Origin: Deinococcus detaillensis
Lineage (GTDB): Bacteria > Deinococcota > Deinococci > Deinococcales > Deinococcaceae
Length of the DNA stretch: 64,000 bases
Direction of reading: 5' to 3'
Assembly (NCBI RefSeq): GCF_007280555.1
Contig: NZ_VKDB01000008.1
Location: 1-64,000, forward strand
The notes beneath the pieces are model-generated. The model did no database searches and was not told the origin of the DNA. It was given only the letters and a program-made list of their open reading frames with translations. Both the position numbers and the translations under genes were made by a program. Positions 49,685 to 57,631 of this stretch are shown in pieces. How positions within the stretch are numbered: position 1 is the stretch's first letter; every line of letters starts with the position of its first letter.

Positions 49685-50479
49685 ATGTTGCAGATGATTT
49701 GTGTAGATGTAGACGGCACCCTCGTCGGAACCGGCAATAAAGTGCTGCCGGAAGTTTGGGAAGCGCTTAAAAATGCACGGCTCGCGGGCATCAGAATCGT
49801 GTTGTGTTCGGGCCGCCCCGCTGTGGGACACGCGCTGGAGTATGCCAAGCGGCTTGATCCTGACGGCTGGCACGTCTTTCAAAATGGAGCCAGCATTGTC
49901 AAGGTGGACACCGGCGAGTCGCGCAGCGAGGAATTGCCGCACGATTTGTTGGTCGGCCTCGTAGAGAAAGCGCGGGCGACGAAGCGAATTTTGGAGACGT
50001 ATACGGACCGCGAATACGCCGTGGAAGATACTTCGCCAGTCTCGGCGGAACATGCCAAGCTGCTGGGCGTGCCGTTCCAGCCGCGTGATTTGCTGAGCCT
50101 CAGCGGGATGGTGGTGCGGGCGCAGTGGCTGATTCCTTACGCCGAAAAAGACGCGCTGCTGAGTGAGGCGCACGAAGGCTTGCAACTTCATCCGGCCAGC
50201 AGTCCGGTGATGCCGCAGACCCTGTTTGTCAGCGTCACCCGTGACGGCGTGAACAAAGGCAGCGCCATTCGGAAAGTGGCGGGCTTTTACGGTTTTGATC
50301 TGGAGCGCGTGATGATGGTCGGTGACGGCCACAACGACGTGACGGCGCTGGAGGTGGTCGGCTATCCGGTGGCGATGGGCAACGCTGACAAAGAAGCGCG
50401 GGCGGCGGCCAAGTACCACGTGGGTGATGTGGACAGCGGCGGATTGGTGGAAGCGGTGGAGCTGGCAATGAAGGAATGA
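49685..50479 (+). CDS. HAD-IIB (Cof-type) hydrolase
   Basis: 264 aa sugar-phosphate-phosphatase-like HAD protein. Motif I is [12 protein letters not shown], motif II VLCSGRP, the Lys region follows [11 protein letters not shown], and motif III/IV is [14 protein letters not shown]. The C2 cap inserted between motifs II and III marks the Cof/IIB class. A TAGACT box (49672-49677) is seven bases before the ATG, consistent with leaderless transcription. Substrate unknown. It precedes ddrA by 127 bases and has its own promoter. Confidence 0.92.
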   Translation: MLQMICVDVDGTLVGTGNKVLPEVWEALKNARLAGIRIVLCSGRPAVGHALEYAKRLDPDGWHVFQNGASIVKVDTGESRSEELPHDLLVGLVEKARATKRILETYTDREYAVEDTSPVSAEHAKLLGVPFQPRDLLSLSGMVVRAQWLIPYAEKDALLSEAHEGLQLHPASSPVMPQTLFVSVTRDGVNKGSAIRKVAGFYGFDLERVMMVGDGHNDVTALEVVGYPVAMGNADKEARAAAKYHVGDVDSGGLVEAVELAMKE

Positions 50480-50571
50480 GTGGAAGGTGGCGGTTTTTGC
50501 GGTGTTGTCTGCCGCAGGAAAAGCAACCCCCTACTTCCTACTGACCACGATCTGTTCACCTCTTTTACGCC

Positions 50572-50606
50572 TTGACCATAACGCCATTCTGTTATAGACT
50601 AAATCC
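50572..50606 (+). promoter_or_regulatory. ddrA promoter with palindrome between -35 and -10
   Basis: TTGACC (50572-50577), a 17-base spacer and TAGACT (50595-50600) stand six bases before the ddrA ATG, giving a leaderless sigma-70-type promoter. The spacer holds ATAACGCCATTCTGTTAT (50578-50595), with perfect five-base arms. The position suits a repressor such as DdrO, but the sequence matches the published RDRM consensus (TTATGTCATTGACATAA) only poorly. Confidence 0.7.
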
Positions 50607-51197
50607 ATGAAACTGAGCGATGTCCAGAAACGACTGCAAGCGCCGTTTCCCGCCCATCTGGTGGGCTTTAAGCCTGCCAGCTTCAGCCGCGATCACAAGC
50701 GGGCGCTGCTCTTTGCCCACATCGACGCCCGCGCCGTGCAAGACCGCCTCGACGCCATTTGCCCCGACGAGTGGAGCTTTGAACTGGAAGTCGTGGTGGG
50801 CGCGGCCCGTCCCACCGTCAAAGGCCGCCTGACCATTTTGGGTGTAGTGCGTGAAGACATCGGGGAAGGCAGCGAAGGAGAGCTGGGGACTTTGAAGGCG
50901 GCGGCGAGTGACGCCCTCAAGAGATGCGCGGTGCAGTTTGGTATCGGGCGCTACCTCTACGATTTGCCCAAACTGTGGGCCGACTGGGACGATGAAAAAC
51001 GCGCTCCCGTCCACGATCCCGAATTGCCCGAGTGGGCGCGGCCCGACCACGAGCGCACCCCCGGCGGCGCTCACCTGATGCAGGCCATGGAGCAGCTCAA
51101 ATATGAATTGCCCGATGACTTGGAGTTGCAGCGCGAAATTTACAAGCACCTCAAAGCCGCGCTGATGAGCCTTCATCCCACTGGGCGGGCCGCGTGA
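50607..51197 (+). CDS. ddrA: DNA damage response protein DdrA (Rad52-like)
   Basis: 196 aa. The sequence follows the known DdrA pattern closely: KLSDVQKRLQAPFPAH at the start, AHIDARAVQDRLDAICP, DALKRCAVQFGIGRYLYDLP and LPEWARPDHERTPGGAHL. DdrA belongs to the Rad52/RecT-type single-strand-binding superfamily and protects 3' DNA ends after radiation or desiccation. It is slightly shorter than the ~208-aa D. radiodurans protein, at the C-terminus. The stop overlaps a small membrane-protein frame by four bases. Confidence 0.96.
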   Translation: MKLSDVQKRLQAPFPAHLVGFKPASFSRDHKRALLFAHIDARAVQDRLDAICPDEWSFELEVVVGAARPTVKGRLTILGVVREDIGEGSEGELGTLKAAASDALKRCAVQFGIGRYLYDLPKLWADWDDEKRAPVHDPELPEWARPDHERTPGGAHLMQAMEQLKYELPDDLELQREIYKHLKAALMSLHPTGRAA

Positions 51198-51328
51198 TCT
51201 CGCCGCGTTCGGGCGTGCCGCTCCGTGATCAGGTCAGGGAAGAGCGTGAAAGTCCAGCCGCGCTGATGTTGATCGTCGGCTTGTTGCCGCTGCTGCTGCT
51301 GGGCGGCTGGCTGTCGCAGTTCGTATAA
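51194..51328 (+). CDS. 44-aa single-pass membrane microprotein overlapping ddrA
   Basis: GTG 51194 overlaps the ddrA TGA (GTGA), the same coupling used by several gene pairs here. The product has a charged N-terminus (PLRDQVREERESPAA) and one strong membrane helix LMLIVGLLPLLLLGGWLSQF at about 24-43. A strong terminator begins 12 bases after its TAA, so it would be the last gene of a ddrA operon. I do not know a described homologue. Coupling and topology are the only support; a chance frame cannot be excluded. Confidence 0.55.
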   Translation: MISPRSGVPLRDQVREERESPAALMLIVGLLPLLLLGGWLSQFV

Positions 51329-51339
51329 AGCTGCTAGCA

Positions 51340-51384
51340 AAAGAAGCGGGGCACTTGAATTATGTCCAAGTGCCCCACTTCTTT
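51340..51384. terminator. Bidirectional terminator between ddrA unit and trpA
   Basis: AAAGAAG-C-GGGGCACTTG and CAAGTGCCCC-A-CTTCTTT form an 17-bp stem with an internal mismatch, with A-rich and T-rich ends. It serves the plus-strand ddrA unit and the minus-strand trp operon. Confidence 0.85.
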
Positions 51385-51407
51385 GTCTGCTCACGCAGGC
51401 CACACGC

Positions 51408-52229
51408 CTATTTTCGGCAGCCCTCCACGATTTCGCGTGCCAATGCGCCCACGTCTTCGCCACGGCTGACCGCGTTGATAAAAGCGCTGCCGACCACCAC
51501 GCCGTCGGCGTCGGCGTCTACCGCGACTTGGCGGGCGGTGGCGGTGTCTTTGACGCCGAACCCTACTGCGATGGGCAAATCGGTGTGCTGCTTGGCGAGG
51601 GCCACCAGTGCCGGAACTTCGCTCAGGGCGTTGCCTTCTCTGGCTCCGGTCACGCCGGTGACGCTGACGGCGTAGACGAAGCCGGTGCAGGCGGCGGTGA
51701 CGATTTTGACCCGCTCAGGAGTGCTGGTCGGGGCGATCAGGAAGGTCAGGGACAAGCCCGCCTGCGCCGCGAGGTCGCGGATTTCTATGTCTTCGTCGGG
51801 CGGCAAGTCCGGTAAGATCAGTCCGTCCACGCCCGCTTCCACTGCGAGGCGCATGAATTCACGTGGCCCCACGGCGTAAATAGGATTGATATAGGTCATG
51901 ACGACCAGCGGCTTATCGGTGTGCGGGCGCAGCGCTTTGATGAGTTCCAAGGTGCGCCGCGTGCTGGTGCCGCCTTTGATGGCCGCTTCGCTGGAACGCT
52001 GAATGGTGGGGCCGTCACCGAGCGGGTCGGAGTACGGCAAGCCGATTTCCATCATGTCGGCGTGTTCGAGGAGCTGCAAGGCCACGTCATGAAAGCGCTC
52101 GGCGTCGGGATAGCCAGCGGTCATGAACGGAATAAACGCGGCGCGGCGCTCAGCTTTGGCCGCACTGAACGCGGCGTGGATGCGCTCGGCGCTCGGCGTT
52201 AAGGGTTGAGTCGTGGTGGTCTGGGTCAT
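51408..52229 (-). CDS. trpA: Tryptophan synthase alpha subunit
   Basis: 273 aa TIM barrel that cleaves indole-3-glycerol phosphate to indole. The catalytic Glu and Asp are in [41 protein letters not shown] and VGFGVKD (phosphate site) are seen. It overlaps trpB by four bases (ATGA), so the two subunits are made together for channelling of indole. Confidence 0.97.
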   Translation of the reverse strand: MTQTTTTQPLTPSAERIHAAFSAAKAERRAAFIPFMTAGYPDAERFHDVALQLLEHADMMEIGLPYSDPLGDGPTIQRSSEAAIKGGTSTRRTLELIKALRPHTDKPLVVMTYINPIYAVGPREFMRLAVEAGVDGLILPDLPPDEDIEIRDLAAQAGLSLTFLIAPTSTPERVKIVTAACTGFVYAVSVTGVTGAREGNALSEVPALVALAKQHTDLPIAVGFGVKDTATARQVAVDADADGVVVGSAFINAVSRGEDVGALAREIVEGCRK

Positions 52230-53449
52230 GCGTTGGCGCTCCCGGTCAGGAGGCGGGCCACTTCGGCCACGTCTTTGTCACCGCGCCCCGATAAGTTGAC
52301 CACGATAATTTTGCCTTCGCCGATTTCACGGGCAGTGATGACGGCCTGATGGATGGCGTGAGCCGTCTCCAAAGCGGGAATAATGCCTTCCAGACGGGCG
52401 AGGAGTTGCAGCGCTTCTAGGGCCTGCGCGTCGGTCACGGGAACATATTCGGCCACGCCCATGTCGCTGTAATAGCAGTGCTCGGGGCCGATGCCCGGAT
52501 AATCGAGGCCCGCGCTGATCGAATGGGCTTCGGTGATCTGGCCTTCGGGGTCGTTGAGGAGGTACATCATCGAGCCGTGCAGCACCCCGACTTTGCCTCC
52601 GGCGACGCTGGCGGCGTGGAAACCGGTGTCCACGCCCTGACCCGCCGCTTCGGTGCCGATCAAGCGGGGGCGCTGGCCTTCAGGAAGGTAAGCGAACGGC
52701 GCGAAGATGCCGATGGCGTTGCTGCCGCCGCCCACGCAGGCGATCACCACGTCGGGAACTTCGCGGCCCTCCAAGTCGGCGAGCTGCCACTTGGTTTCTT
52801 CACCGATCACACTCTGAAAGTCGCGCACCATCGCCGGATAAGGGTGCGGTCCCACCACCGATCCGAGAATATAAAAGGTGCCGCGCACGTTGGTGACCCA
52901 GTCACGGATGGCTTCGTTGGTGGCGTCTTTGAGCGTCGCGCTGCCGGAAGTGACTTCCCGGACTTCTGCGCCGAGAAGCTTCATTCTGAAGACGTTCAGT
53001 GCTTGGCGGCGGATGTCCTCCGCGCCCATGTAGACCACGCATTCCAGGCCCAGCAGCGCGGCGGCGGTGGCGCTGGCCACGCCGTGCTGTCCGGCTCCAG
53101 TTTCAGCCACCACCCGCTTTTTGCCCATTCTGACGGCCAGCAGCGCCTGCCCGAGGCAGTTGTTAATTTTGTGTGCGCCGGTGTGGTTGAGGTCTTCACG
53201 CTTGAGGTAGATTTTGGCTCCGCCCGCGTGCTTGGTCAGGTTCTCAGCAAAGTACAGGCCACTGGGACGGCCCACGTAGTCGCGCAGCAGGTCTTCAAGT
53301 TGCTTGAGGAATACAGGGTCTTGCTTGGCCTCGGCGTAAGAATCTTTGAGGGTATCGAGGGCCGGAATCAGGGTTTCGGGAACGTAGCGCCCGCCGTAGA
53401 TACCGAAGCGCCCGCGTTCGTTTGGCAGCGGATAAGTGGGAAGTTGCAT
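52226..53449 (-). CDS. trpB: Tryptophan synthase beta subunit
   Basis: 407 aa PLP enzyme that joins indole to serine. The PLP Lys is in [14 protein letters not shown] sequence [16 protein letters not shown], with [10 protein letters not shown] and the phosphate loop GGGSNAIG. It is full length. A TACTCT box (53456-53461 on the minus strand) is six bases before the ATG, so the mRNA is probably leaderless, which leaves no room for a classical trp leader-peptide attenuator. A 17-bp palindrome lies about 43 bases upstream. Confidence 0.97.
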   Translation of the reverse strand: MQLPTYPLPNERGRFGIYGGRYVPETLIPALDTLKDSYAEAKQDPVFLKQLEDLLRDYVGRPSGLYFAENLTKHAGGAKIYLKREDLNHTGAHKINNCLGQALLAVRMGKKRVVAETGAGQHGVASATAAALLGLECVVYMGAEDIRRQALNVFRMKLLGAEVREVTSGSATLKDATNEAIRDWVTNVRGTFYILGSVVGPHPYPAMVRDFQSVIGEETKWQLADLEGREVPDVVIACVGGGSNAIGIFAPFAYLPEGQRPRLIGTEAAGQGVDTGFHAASVAGGKVGVLHGSMMYLLNDPEGQITEAHSISAGLDYPGIGPEHCYYSDMGVAEYVPVTDAQALEALQLLARLEGIIPALETAHAIHQAVITAREIGEGKIIVVNLSGRGDKDVAEVARLLTGSANA

Positions 53450-53491
53450 AGCATTAGAGTAGGACTCCGGTTAAGGGTTTGAATGTGAAAC

Positions 53492-53508
53492 TTAGACAAG
53501 TTGTCTAA
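53492..53508. promoter_or_regulatory. 17-bp perfect palindrome upstream of trpBA
   Basis: TTAGACAA-G-TTGTCTAA, with eight-base perfect arms, lies in the 111-base gap between trpB and gluQ, just beyond the expected -35 position of trpB. Its size and form resemble MarR-family operators, but the regulator is unknown. A second weaker inverted repeat, TGTTA-N6-TAACA, follows at 53518-53533. Confidence 0.6.
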
Positions 53509-53560
53509 TAGTTATTTTGTTACAATTCTAACACAATGCGGAGGCACTGTGCCGGACTGC

Positions 53561-54412
53561 CTAAGCAAGTGAGCTCAAGTAAACCGGCAACAATTCCGCC
53601 GCTGTCACTTCTTCCGGCACTTCCCAGCCCAGCGAGCGGGCCAACTCGGAAAGGATTTTTTCTGGCGACGCGCCCGTTTCGCGCAGGTCCTTCAGGCTGG
53701 GCGCTCCACCGCGTTTGGCGAGGCGCTCACCTTTGTAATCGGTCATCAGCGGCACGTGAAAGTAACGTGGGGTCGCCGCGCCAAGGGCGCGTTGCAGCGC
53801 GATCTGGCGCGGGGTGCTGCTCAGCAGATCAGCGCCGCGCACGACGTCGGTGACCTGCATGGCGGCGTCGTCCACCACCACTGCCAAATGGTAGGCGAAT
53901 ACGCCGTCGCCGCGCCGCAACACGAAGTCGCCCACCTCGGTCAGCAGGTTTTGACACAGCGTCTGCTTGGTCCAGTGGTCAGTCAGGCAGATGACGGCGT
54001 CGGGAACGTGCCAGCGCAGGGCGGCGGTTTTGGACGGATCGGTGTGTTGATGGCGGCACGTGCCCGGGTAAACGGCTTCGGGGCCGTGCGGGGCGCTGGC
54101 GGCGGCCGTCATTTCGGCGATTTGGCGGCGGGTGCAGGTGCAGGGGTAGATTTGGAGGTGCGTTAAGGCGGCTTGGTAGTGGTCTATCCGCTCTGATTGT
54201 ATATATTCAGTGTCCCAGTTTAGGCCGAGCCACGTTAAATCTCGGCGGATCAGGTCGTAGGCGTAGGGACGGACTCGGCTGACGTCCAGGTCTTCTATTC
54301 GCAGCAGGTGCTGGCCGCCGTGAGCGCGGGTGTGGAGCCAAGCCAGCAGCGCCGTGCGGGCGTTGCCGAGGTGCATGGCTCCGGTAGGACTGGGGGCGTA
54401 ACGGCCTATCAC
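53561..54412 (-). CDS. gluQ: Glutamyl-Q tRNA(Asp) synthetase
   Basis: 283 aa, a GluRS paralogue lacking the anticodon-binding domain, which puts glutamate on queuosine of tRNA-Asp. YAPSPTGAMHLGN is the class I HIGH-like motif, LRIEDLD follows, and CTCTRR with the later YPGTC supplies zinc Cys ligands. The KMSKS site is weakly kept as LAKRGGAPS, as in this group. It starts GTG 54412, nine bases after the aminotransferase stop, so the two probably share a transcript. Confidence 0.92.
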   Translation of the reverse strand: MIGRYAPSPTGAMHLGNARTALLAWLHTRAHGGQHLLRIEDLDVSRVRPYAYDLIRRDLTWLGLNWDTEYIQSERIDHYQAALTHLQIYPCTCTRRQIAEMTAAASAPHGPEAVYPGTCRHQHTDPSKTAALRWHVPDAVICLTDHWTKQTLCQNLLTEVGDFVLRRGDGVFAYHLAVVVDDAAMQVTDVVRGADLLSSTPRQIALQRALGAATPRYFHVPLMTDYKGERLAKRGGAPSLKDLRETGASPEKILSELARSLGWEVPEEVTAAELLPVYLSSLA

Positions 54413-54421
54413 CCCTACAAG

Positions 54422-55591
54422 TTAGCGTTCCAAAGCCGCTTCGAAGCGCTTCACTAGGCCCGGCGCGTTCAGAATGTCTTCCAAAGCGCTCATTAAAATG
54501 CGGTACGGCGCGGGTCGGGCCGCTTCGCCCATCAAGCCGAGCCGCCAGATCAGGCCGGCAGTGGGGCCGAGGCCGCCAGTGATGCTGATCTCGCGCTTGC
54601 GGAGTTCTTTTCGCACAGCCGCGTCGTCCAGACCTTCCGGAAGGCGCAGCGCCAGCACCGTCGGCAAGCGGTCTTGTTCGCGCCTGACATAAGGTGAAAA
54701 ACCCAGCGGCGTGAGGGCAGTGGTAATCGCCGCCCCCATCATTCGCACGCGGGCGGCACGCTCAGGCAAGCCTTCTTCCAGTGCGGCGCGGAGCGCTTCG
54801 GCAAACGCAAAGTGCAGATTGACCGGCACAGTGTGGTGGTAGGTCTGCTCCAGCCAGTACCCACGCAGACCTTCAAAGTCGCAGTACCACAGCGGCGTGG
54901 GCTGGCGGCGGGCGGCAAAGCGGGCAAAAGCGCGTTCGCTGATGGCGACTGGCGCGAGTCCCGGCGGGGCCGACAAGCACTTTTGCGCTCCGGTGTAGAC
55001 GTAATCCACGCCCCAAGCCTGCATTTCAAACGGCTCCATGCCAGCGGTGGTCACGGCGTCGACCGTCAGCAAAGCGCCGCTGCGCCGCACGATTTCGGCA
55101 ATTTCCGGCACTGGATTGAGCACGCCGGTGCTGGTTTCACCGTGAACGACGGCCACCATCTGCGCGTTACCCAACTGGTCGGCCACGTCACCCGGGTTGA
55201 TGGCTTCGCCCAGGGGAGCGGTGACCAGACGCACGTTCGCGCCGTAGCGGGCCGCCATTTCAGCCATTCGGCGGCCAAACGAGCCGTTGGCGCAGATTAA
55301 GACTTCATCGCCTTGTTCGACCAAGTTGGCAAATCCGGCTTCCATGCCCAGCGAACCGGTTCCGGCCAGCAGCGCCGTGAAGGCTCCGGGCGCGGTGCCG
55401 TACATCTCGCGCAAGTCGGCTTGGATAGCGCGGTTGAGCTTAAACACTTCTTCATCCATGTGACCCAGCATCGGGCGGGTCAGCGCTTTCATGGCGCGGG
55501 GATGAATCGGCGTGGGGCCGGGAGTCAGCAACGTGTGTTCGGGATAGTCGGTTTGGGGTCGGGAGGGTCGGGAGATCTCTAGCAACTTCAT
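54422..55591 (-). CDS. Class V aminotransferase (alanine-glyoxylate/serine-pyruvate type)
   Basis: 389 aa PLP enzyme. [18 protein letters not shown] opens the fold as in alanine-glyoxylate and serine-glyoxylate aminotransferases. The PLP-binding Lys is in [14 protein letters not shown], and [12 protein letters not shown] holds the Asp that contacts the pyridine N. I prefer ATG 55591 over 55657: a TATTCT box (55598-55603) is six bases upstream, giving a leaderless start. A short palindrome lies at its -35 region. It is followed by gluQ. Confidence 0.92.
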   Translation of the reverse strand: MKLLEISRPSRPQTDYPEHTLLTPGPTPIHPRAMKALTRPMLGHMDEEVFKLNRAIQADLREMYGTAPGAFTALLAGTGSLGMEAGFANLVEQGDEVLICANGSFGRRMAEMAARYGANVRLVTAPLGEAINPGDVADQLGNAQMVAVVHGETSTGVLNPVPEIAEIVRRSGALLTVDAVTTAGMEPFEMQAWGVDYVYTGAQKCLSAPPGLAPVAISERAFARFAARRQPTPLWYCDFEGLRGYWLEQTYHHTVPVNLHFAFAEALRAALEEGLPERAARVRMMGAAITTALTPLGFSPYVRREQDRLPTVLALRLPEGLDDAAVRKELRKREISITGGLGPTAGLIWRLGLMGEAARPAPYRILMSALEDILNAPGLVKRFEAALER

Positions 55592-55611
55592 AGAGGCAGA
55601 ATACCATAAAA

Positions 55612-55624
55612 CAATTTTAAATTG
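55612..55624. promoter_or_regulatory. Palindrome at the aminotransferase promoter
   Basis: CAATTT-T-AAATTG is a perfect 6-1-6 palindrome about eight bases upstream of the -10 box of the aminotransferase gene, so a bound factor would sit in the spacer/-35. A second AT-rich repeat, GCAAT-TTT-ATTGC, is at 55654-55666. Confidence 0.4.
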
Positions 55625-55718
55625 CGTCTGCTTTGGGTATAAGAATCTCAAAAGCAATTTTATTGCTCAAATTATAAGAACGGCGCAGGCTTCGTTCAGC
55701 GCTGAATCTTTTTTACTC

Positions 55719-56144
55719 TTAGAGCAGCAGCGTCAGCCACCACAGACACAGGCCGCCGCGCAGCAACCAGACCAGTGTGCGAAACCAGTTGCCGACCACC
55801 AGTTGGCGGTGCAGTCGGGCGTCAAAAGCGGCAGACAAGCGGCCATGCAGCGGGGACTGAACAAGAGCGGTGGACAGCCAGATCAGCAAAGTGAGCGCGA
55901 GGCCGAGCCAGACACTCCAACTCGGCAAGGGGGGCGGCGGGTGCAGGGCCAGCCACCCCGCGCTGAGCAGTTCGGCGAGCATCAGCGGGCCGACCAGGAA
56001 CGTGATTCTGTTTTGGTGTTCGCGCTCATACGCGGGCCAAGTCGTCGCGCCCACCCGTGCAAACAGCGGGTAATGCACCAGTTGAACCGTGAGAATCAGC
56101 CCGACCAGCATGAAGGTAAGGGCGGCGTGCACCAGCAGCAGCAT
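55719..56144 (-). CDS. Unknown four-helix membrane protein (141 aa)
   Basis: Four predicted membrane helices (about 5-25, 50-68, 77-95 and 118-140). Conserved-looking features are QLVHYPLF after helix 1 and YEREHQNRITFLVGPLMLAE leading into helix 2, with several His/Glu/Arg that could bind a ligand or metal. I know similar short bacterial membrane proteins of unknown function but cannot name the family. It begins directly at the end of ackA with no spacer, so it is very likely cotranscribed with it. Confidence 0.7.
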   Translation of the reverse strand: MLLLVHAALTFMLVGLILTVQLVHYPLFARVGATTWPAYEREHQNRITFLVGPLMLAELLSAGWLALHPPPPLPSWSVWLGLALTLLIWLSTALVQSPLHGRLSAAFDARLHRQLVVGNWFRTLVWLLRGGLCLWWLTLLL

Positions 56145-57242
56145 CTACCGGCCCACCACTTCCTGCGTTTGGCGGGCGATTTCGCCTTCCTCGTCGGTGG
56201 GAATGACGAAAGCGGGCCTACTCTGCGGCGTGGTGATGCGCCGCTCTTTCCCGCTGACACGGTTGGCCGCCGCGTCCACTTCAAAGCCGAGAAAGCTCAG
56301 GCCGCTCAGCACGTCGGCGCGAAGTTGGACGTCGTTTTCGCCCGCGCCGCCTGTGAAAACCAGCGCGTCTAAGCCGTTCATGGCCGCCGCGTAAGCCCCC
56401 ACCTGTTTGATGATGCGGTAAGTCATCACCGCCAGAGCGAGGCGGGCCTGCTCGGTGTCTGCGGCCCGCACGTCGCGCAGGTCGTTGGAAACGCCGGAAA
56501 GTCCCCTCAGGCCGCTCTCTTTGTTGAGCAGGGTCGAGGTTTCTTGAAGGCCATATTTTTCTGAGAGCCGCAGCACCGCGCCCGCGTCGATATCGCCGCT
56601 GCGGGTGCCCATCACCAAACCTTCCAGCGGGGTCAGGCCCATGCTGGTGTCTACGCTTTGGCCGCTTTGCACGGCGGCAGCGCTGGCTCCGTTGCCGAGG
56701 TGAAGCGTCACGAGTTTTTCCACACCGCCCAGAATTTCGCTGGCCCGCCGCGAAACATAAGCGTGCGAGGTGCCGTGAAAGCCGTAGCGCCGGATGCCGT
56801 CTTGGGTGTAGAGCCGGTACGGCAGAGCGTAAAGGTAGGCTTTCGGCGGCAAAGTAGCGTGAAAAGCCGTATCGAAAACAGCGACGTTCGGCACGCCGGG
56901 CAAGCTGGCGAGGGCCGCCTCGATGCCCTGCACGGCGGGCGGGTTGTGCAGCGGCGCGAGGCTGGAGAGCTCGGCCAGAGCGCTGAGGACCTCCGGCGTA
57001 ATCAAAGTGGCTTGCCGGAAGGCTTCGCCGCCGTGGACGACCCGGTGGCCGACGGCCCGCACCGTGACGTCTTCTGGGAGTCCGGCAAGGATGCGCCTCA
57101 GGGCAACGGCGTGGTCGGGGTCTCCCCCAGGCTCGCCGATACGCTCCACTAAGCCGCTCAGGAGACGCTCGGAACCGCTGATCAGTTGGTATTTGAGGCT
57201 ACTGGAGCCAGCATTGAGAACAAGGACGGCGCTGCGGGTCAT
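56145..57242 (-). CDS. ackA: Acetate kinase
   Basis: 365 aa, somewhat shorter than the usual ~400 but with all motifs: LVLNAGSSSLKY at the start, GHRVVHGG (catalytic Arg region), VFDTAFHATLPP (catalytic Asp), GTRSGDIDAG and VFTGGAGEND. It interconverts acetate plus ATP with acetyl phosphate. ATG 57242 is preferred over 57260: TAAAAT on the minus strand lies seven bases upstream. No phosphotransacetylase gene (pta) is adjacent. Confidence 0.95.
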   Translation of the reverse strand: MTRSAVLVLNAGSSSLKYQLISGSERLLSGLVERIGEPGGDPDHAVALRRILAGLPEDVTVRAVGHRVVHGGEAFRQATLITPEVLSALAELSSLAPLHNPPAVQGIEAALASLPGVPNVAVFDTAFHATLPPKAYLYALPYRLYTQDGIRRYGFHGTSHAYVSRRASEILGGVEKLVTLHLGNGASAAAVQSGQSVDTSMGLTPLEGLVMGTRSGDIDAGAVLRLSEKYGLQETSTLLNKESGLRGLSGVSNDLRDVRAADTEQARLALAVMTYRIIKQVGAYAAAMNGLDALVFTGGAGENDVQLRADVLSGLSFLGFEVDAAANRVSGKERRITTPQSRPAFVIPTDEEGEIARQTQEVVGR

Positions 57243-57333
57243 GGAGAAGATTTTACACATGGGTGCGGGGTTTCACGGTGACCTTAAGTGGTGAAGAATT
57301 TGTTTTTCGCCGAAAAGCGCTACCCTACTCGGC

Positions 57334-57564
57334 ATGGACGAATTTTATTTAGGCCACCGCATCAAAATTGAGCGCCCGCAACTGCCGCAGTTTACCAGTG
57401 GGCCGCTGAGAGGCGGCGCGGCGCAGACCTGGAAAATCAGCGTGGACGGGCGCGACGTATCCCGGCACACCGTCAAGCGGAAAATGGACAGCATGGAAGA
57501 CGCTCTGGCAGCGGCGAGGAAGTACGTGGACCGGCTGGGAGAGCGGCCAGCAGCAGAGGCCTAG
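57334..57564 (+). CDS. Small unknown protein (76 aa)
   Basis: A small, soluble, basic protein of alpha/beta character: FYLGHRIKIERPQLPQF, a strand-like TWKISVDGRDVS and a helix MEDALAAARKYVDRL. I do not recognise a named family. A TACCCT box (57321-57326) is seven bases before the ATG, in the leaderless position, and a good terminator begins 18 bases after the stop, so it appears to be its own transcription unit. Confidence 0.7.
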   Translation: MDEFYLGHRIKIERPQLPQFTSGPLRGGAAQTWKISVDGRDVSRHTVKRKMDSMEDALAAARKYVDRLGERPAAEA

Positions 57565-57581
57565 AGGAGAAAAGAGAGAAG

Positions 57582-57620
57582 AAATGCCCCCTCGCCATAA
57601 AGCGAAGGGGGCATTTTTTT
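57582..57620. terminator. Bidirectional terminator between small gene and pepF
   Basis: AAATGCCCCCTCGC and GCGAAGGGGGCATTT pair around a short loop, followed by a run of seven Ts on the plus strand and A-rich sequence on the other side. It separates the convergent gene at 57334 and pepF. Confidence 0.9.
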
Positions 57621-57631
57621 GAAGACAGGTT

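Noticed and set aside
50578..50595. A genuine RDRM site at ddrA
   Set aside because: Only about half of the 17 positions match the published consensus, so I list it as a palindrome and not as an RDRM.
54200..54208. AT-rich motif inside gluQ as a regulatory site
   Set aside because: It encodes Glu-Tyr-Ile in a conserved enzyme; counted for motif frequency only, since coding alone may explain it.
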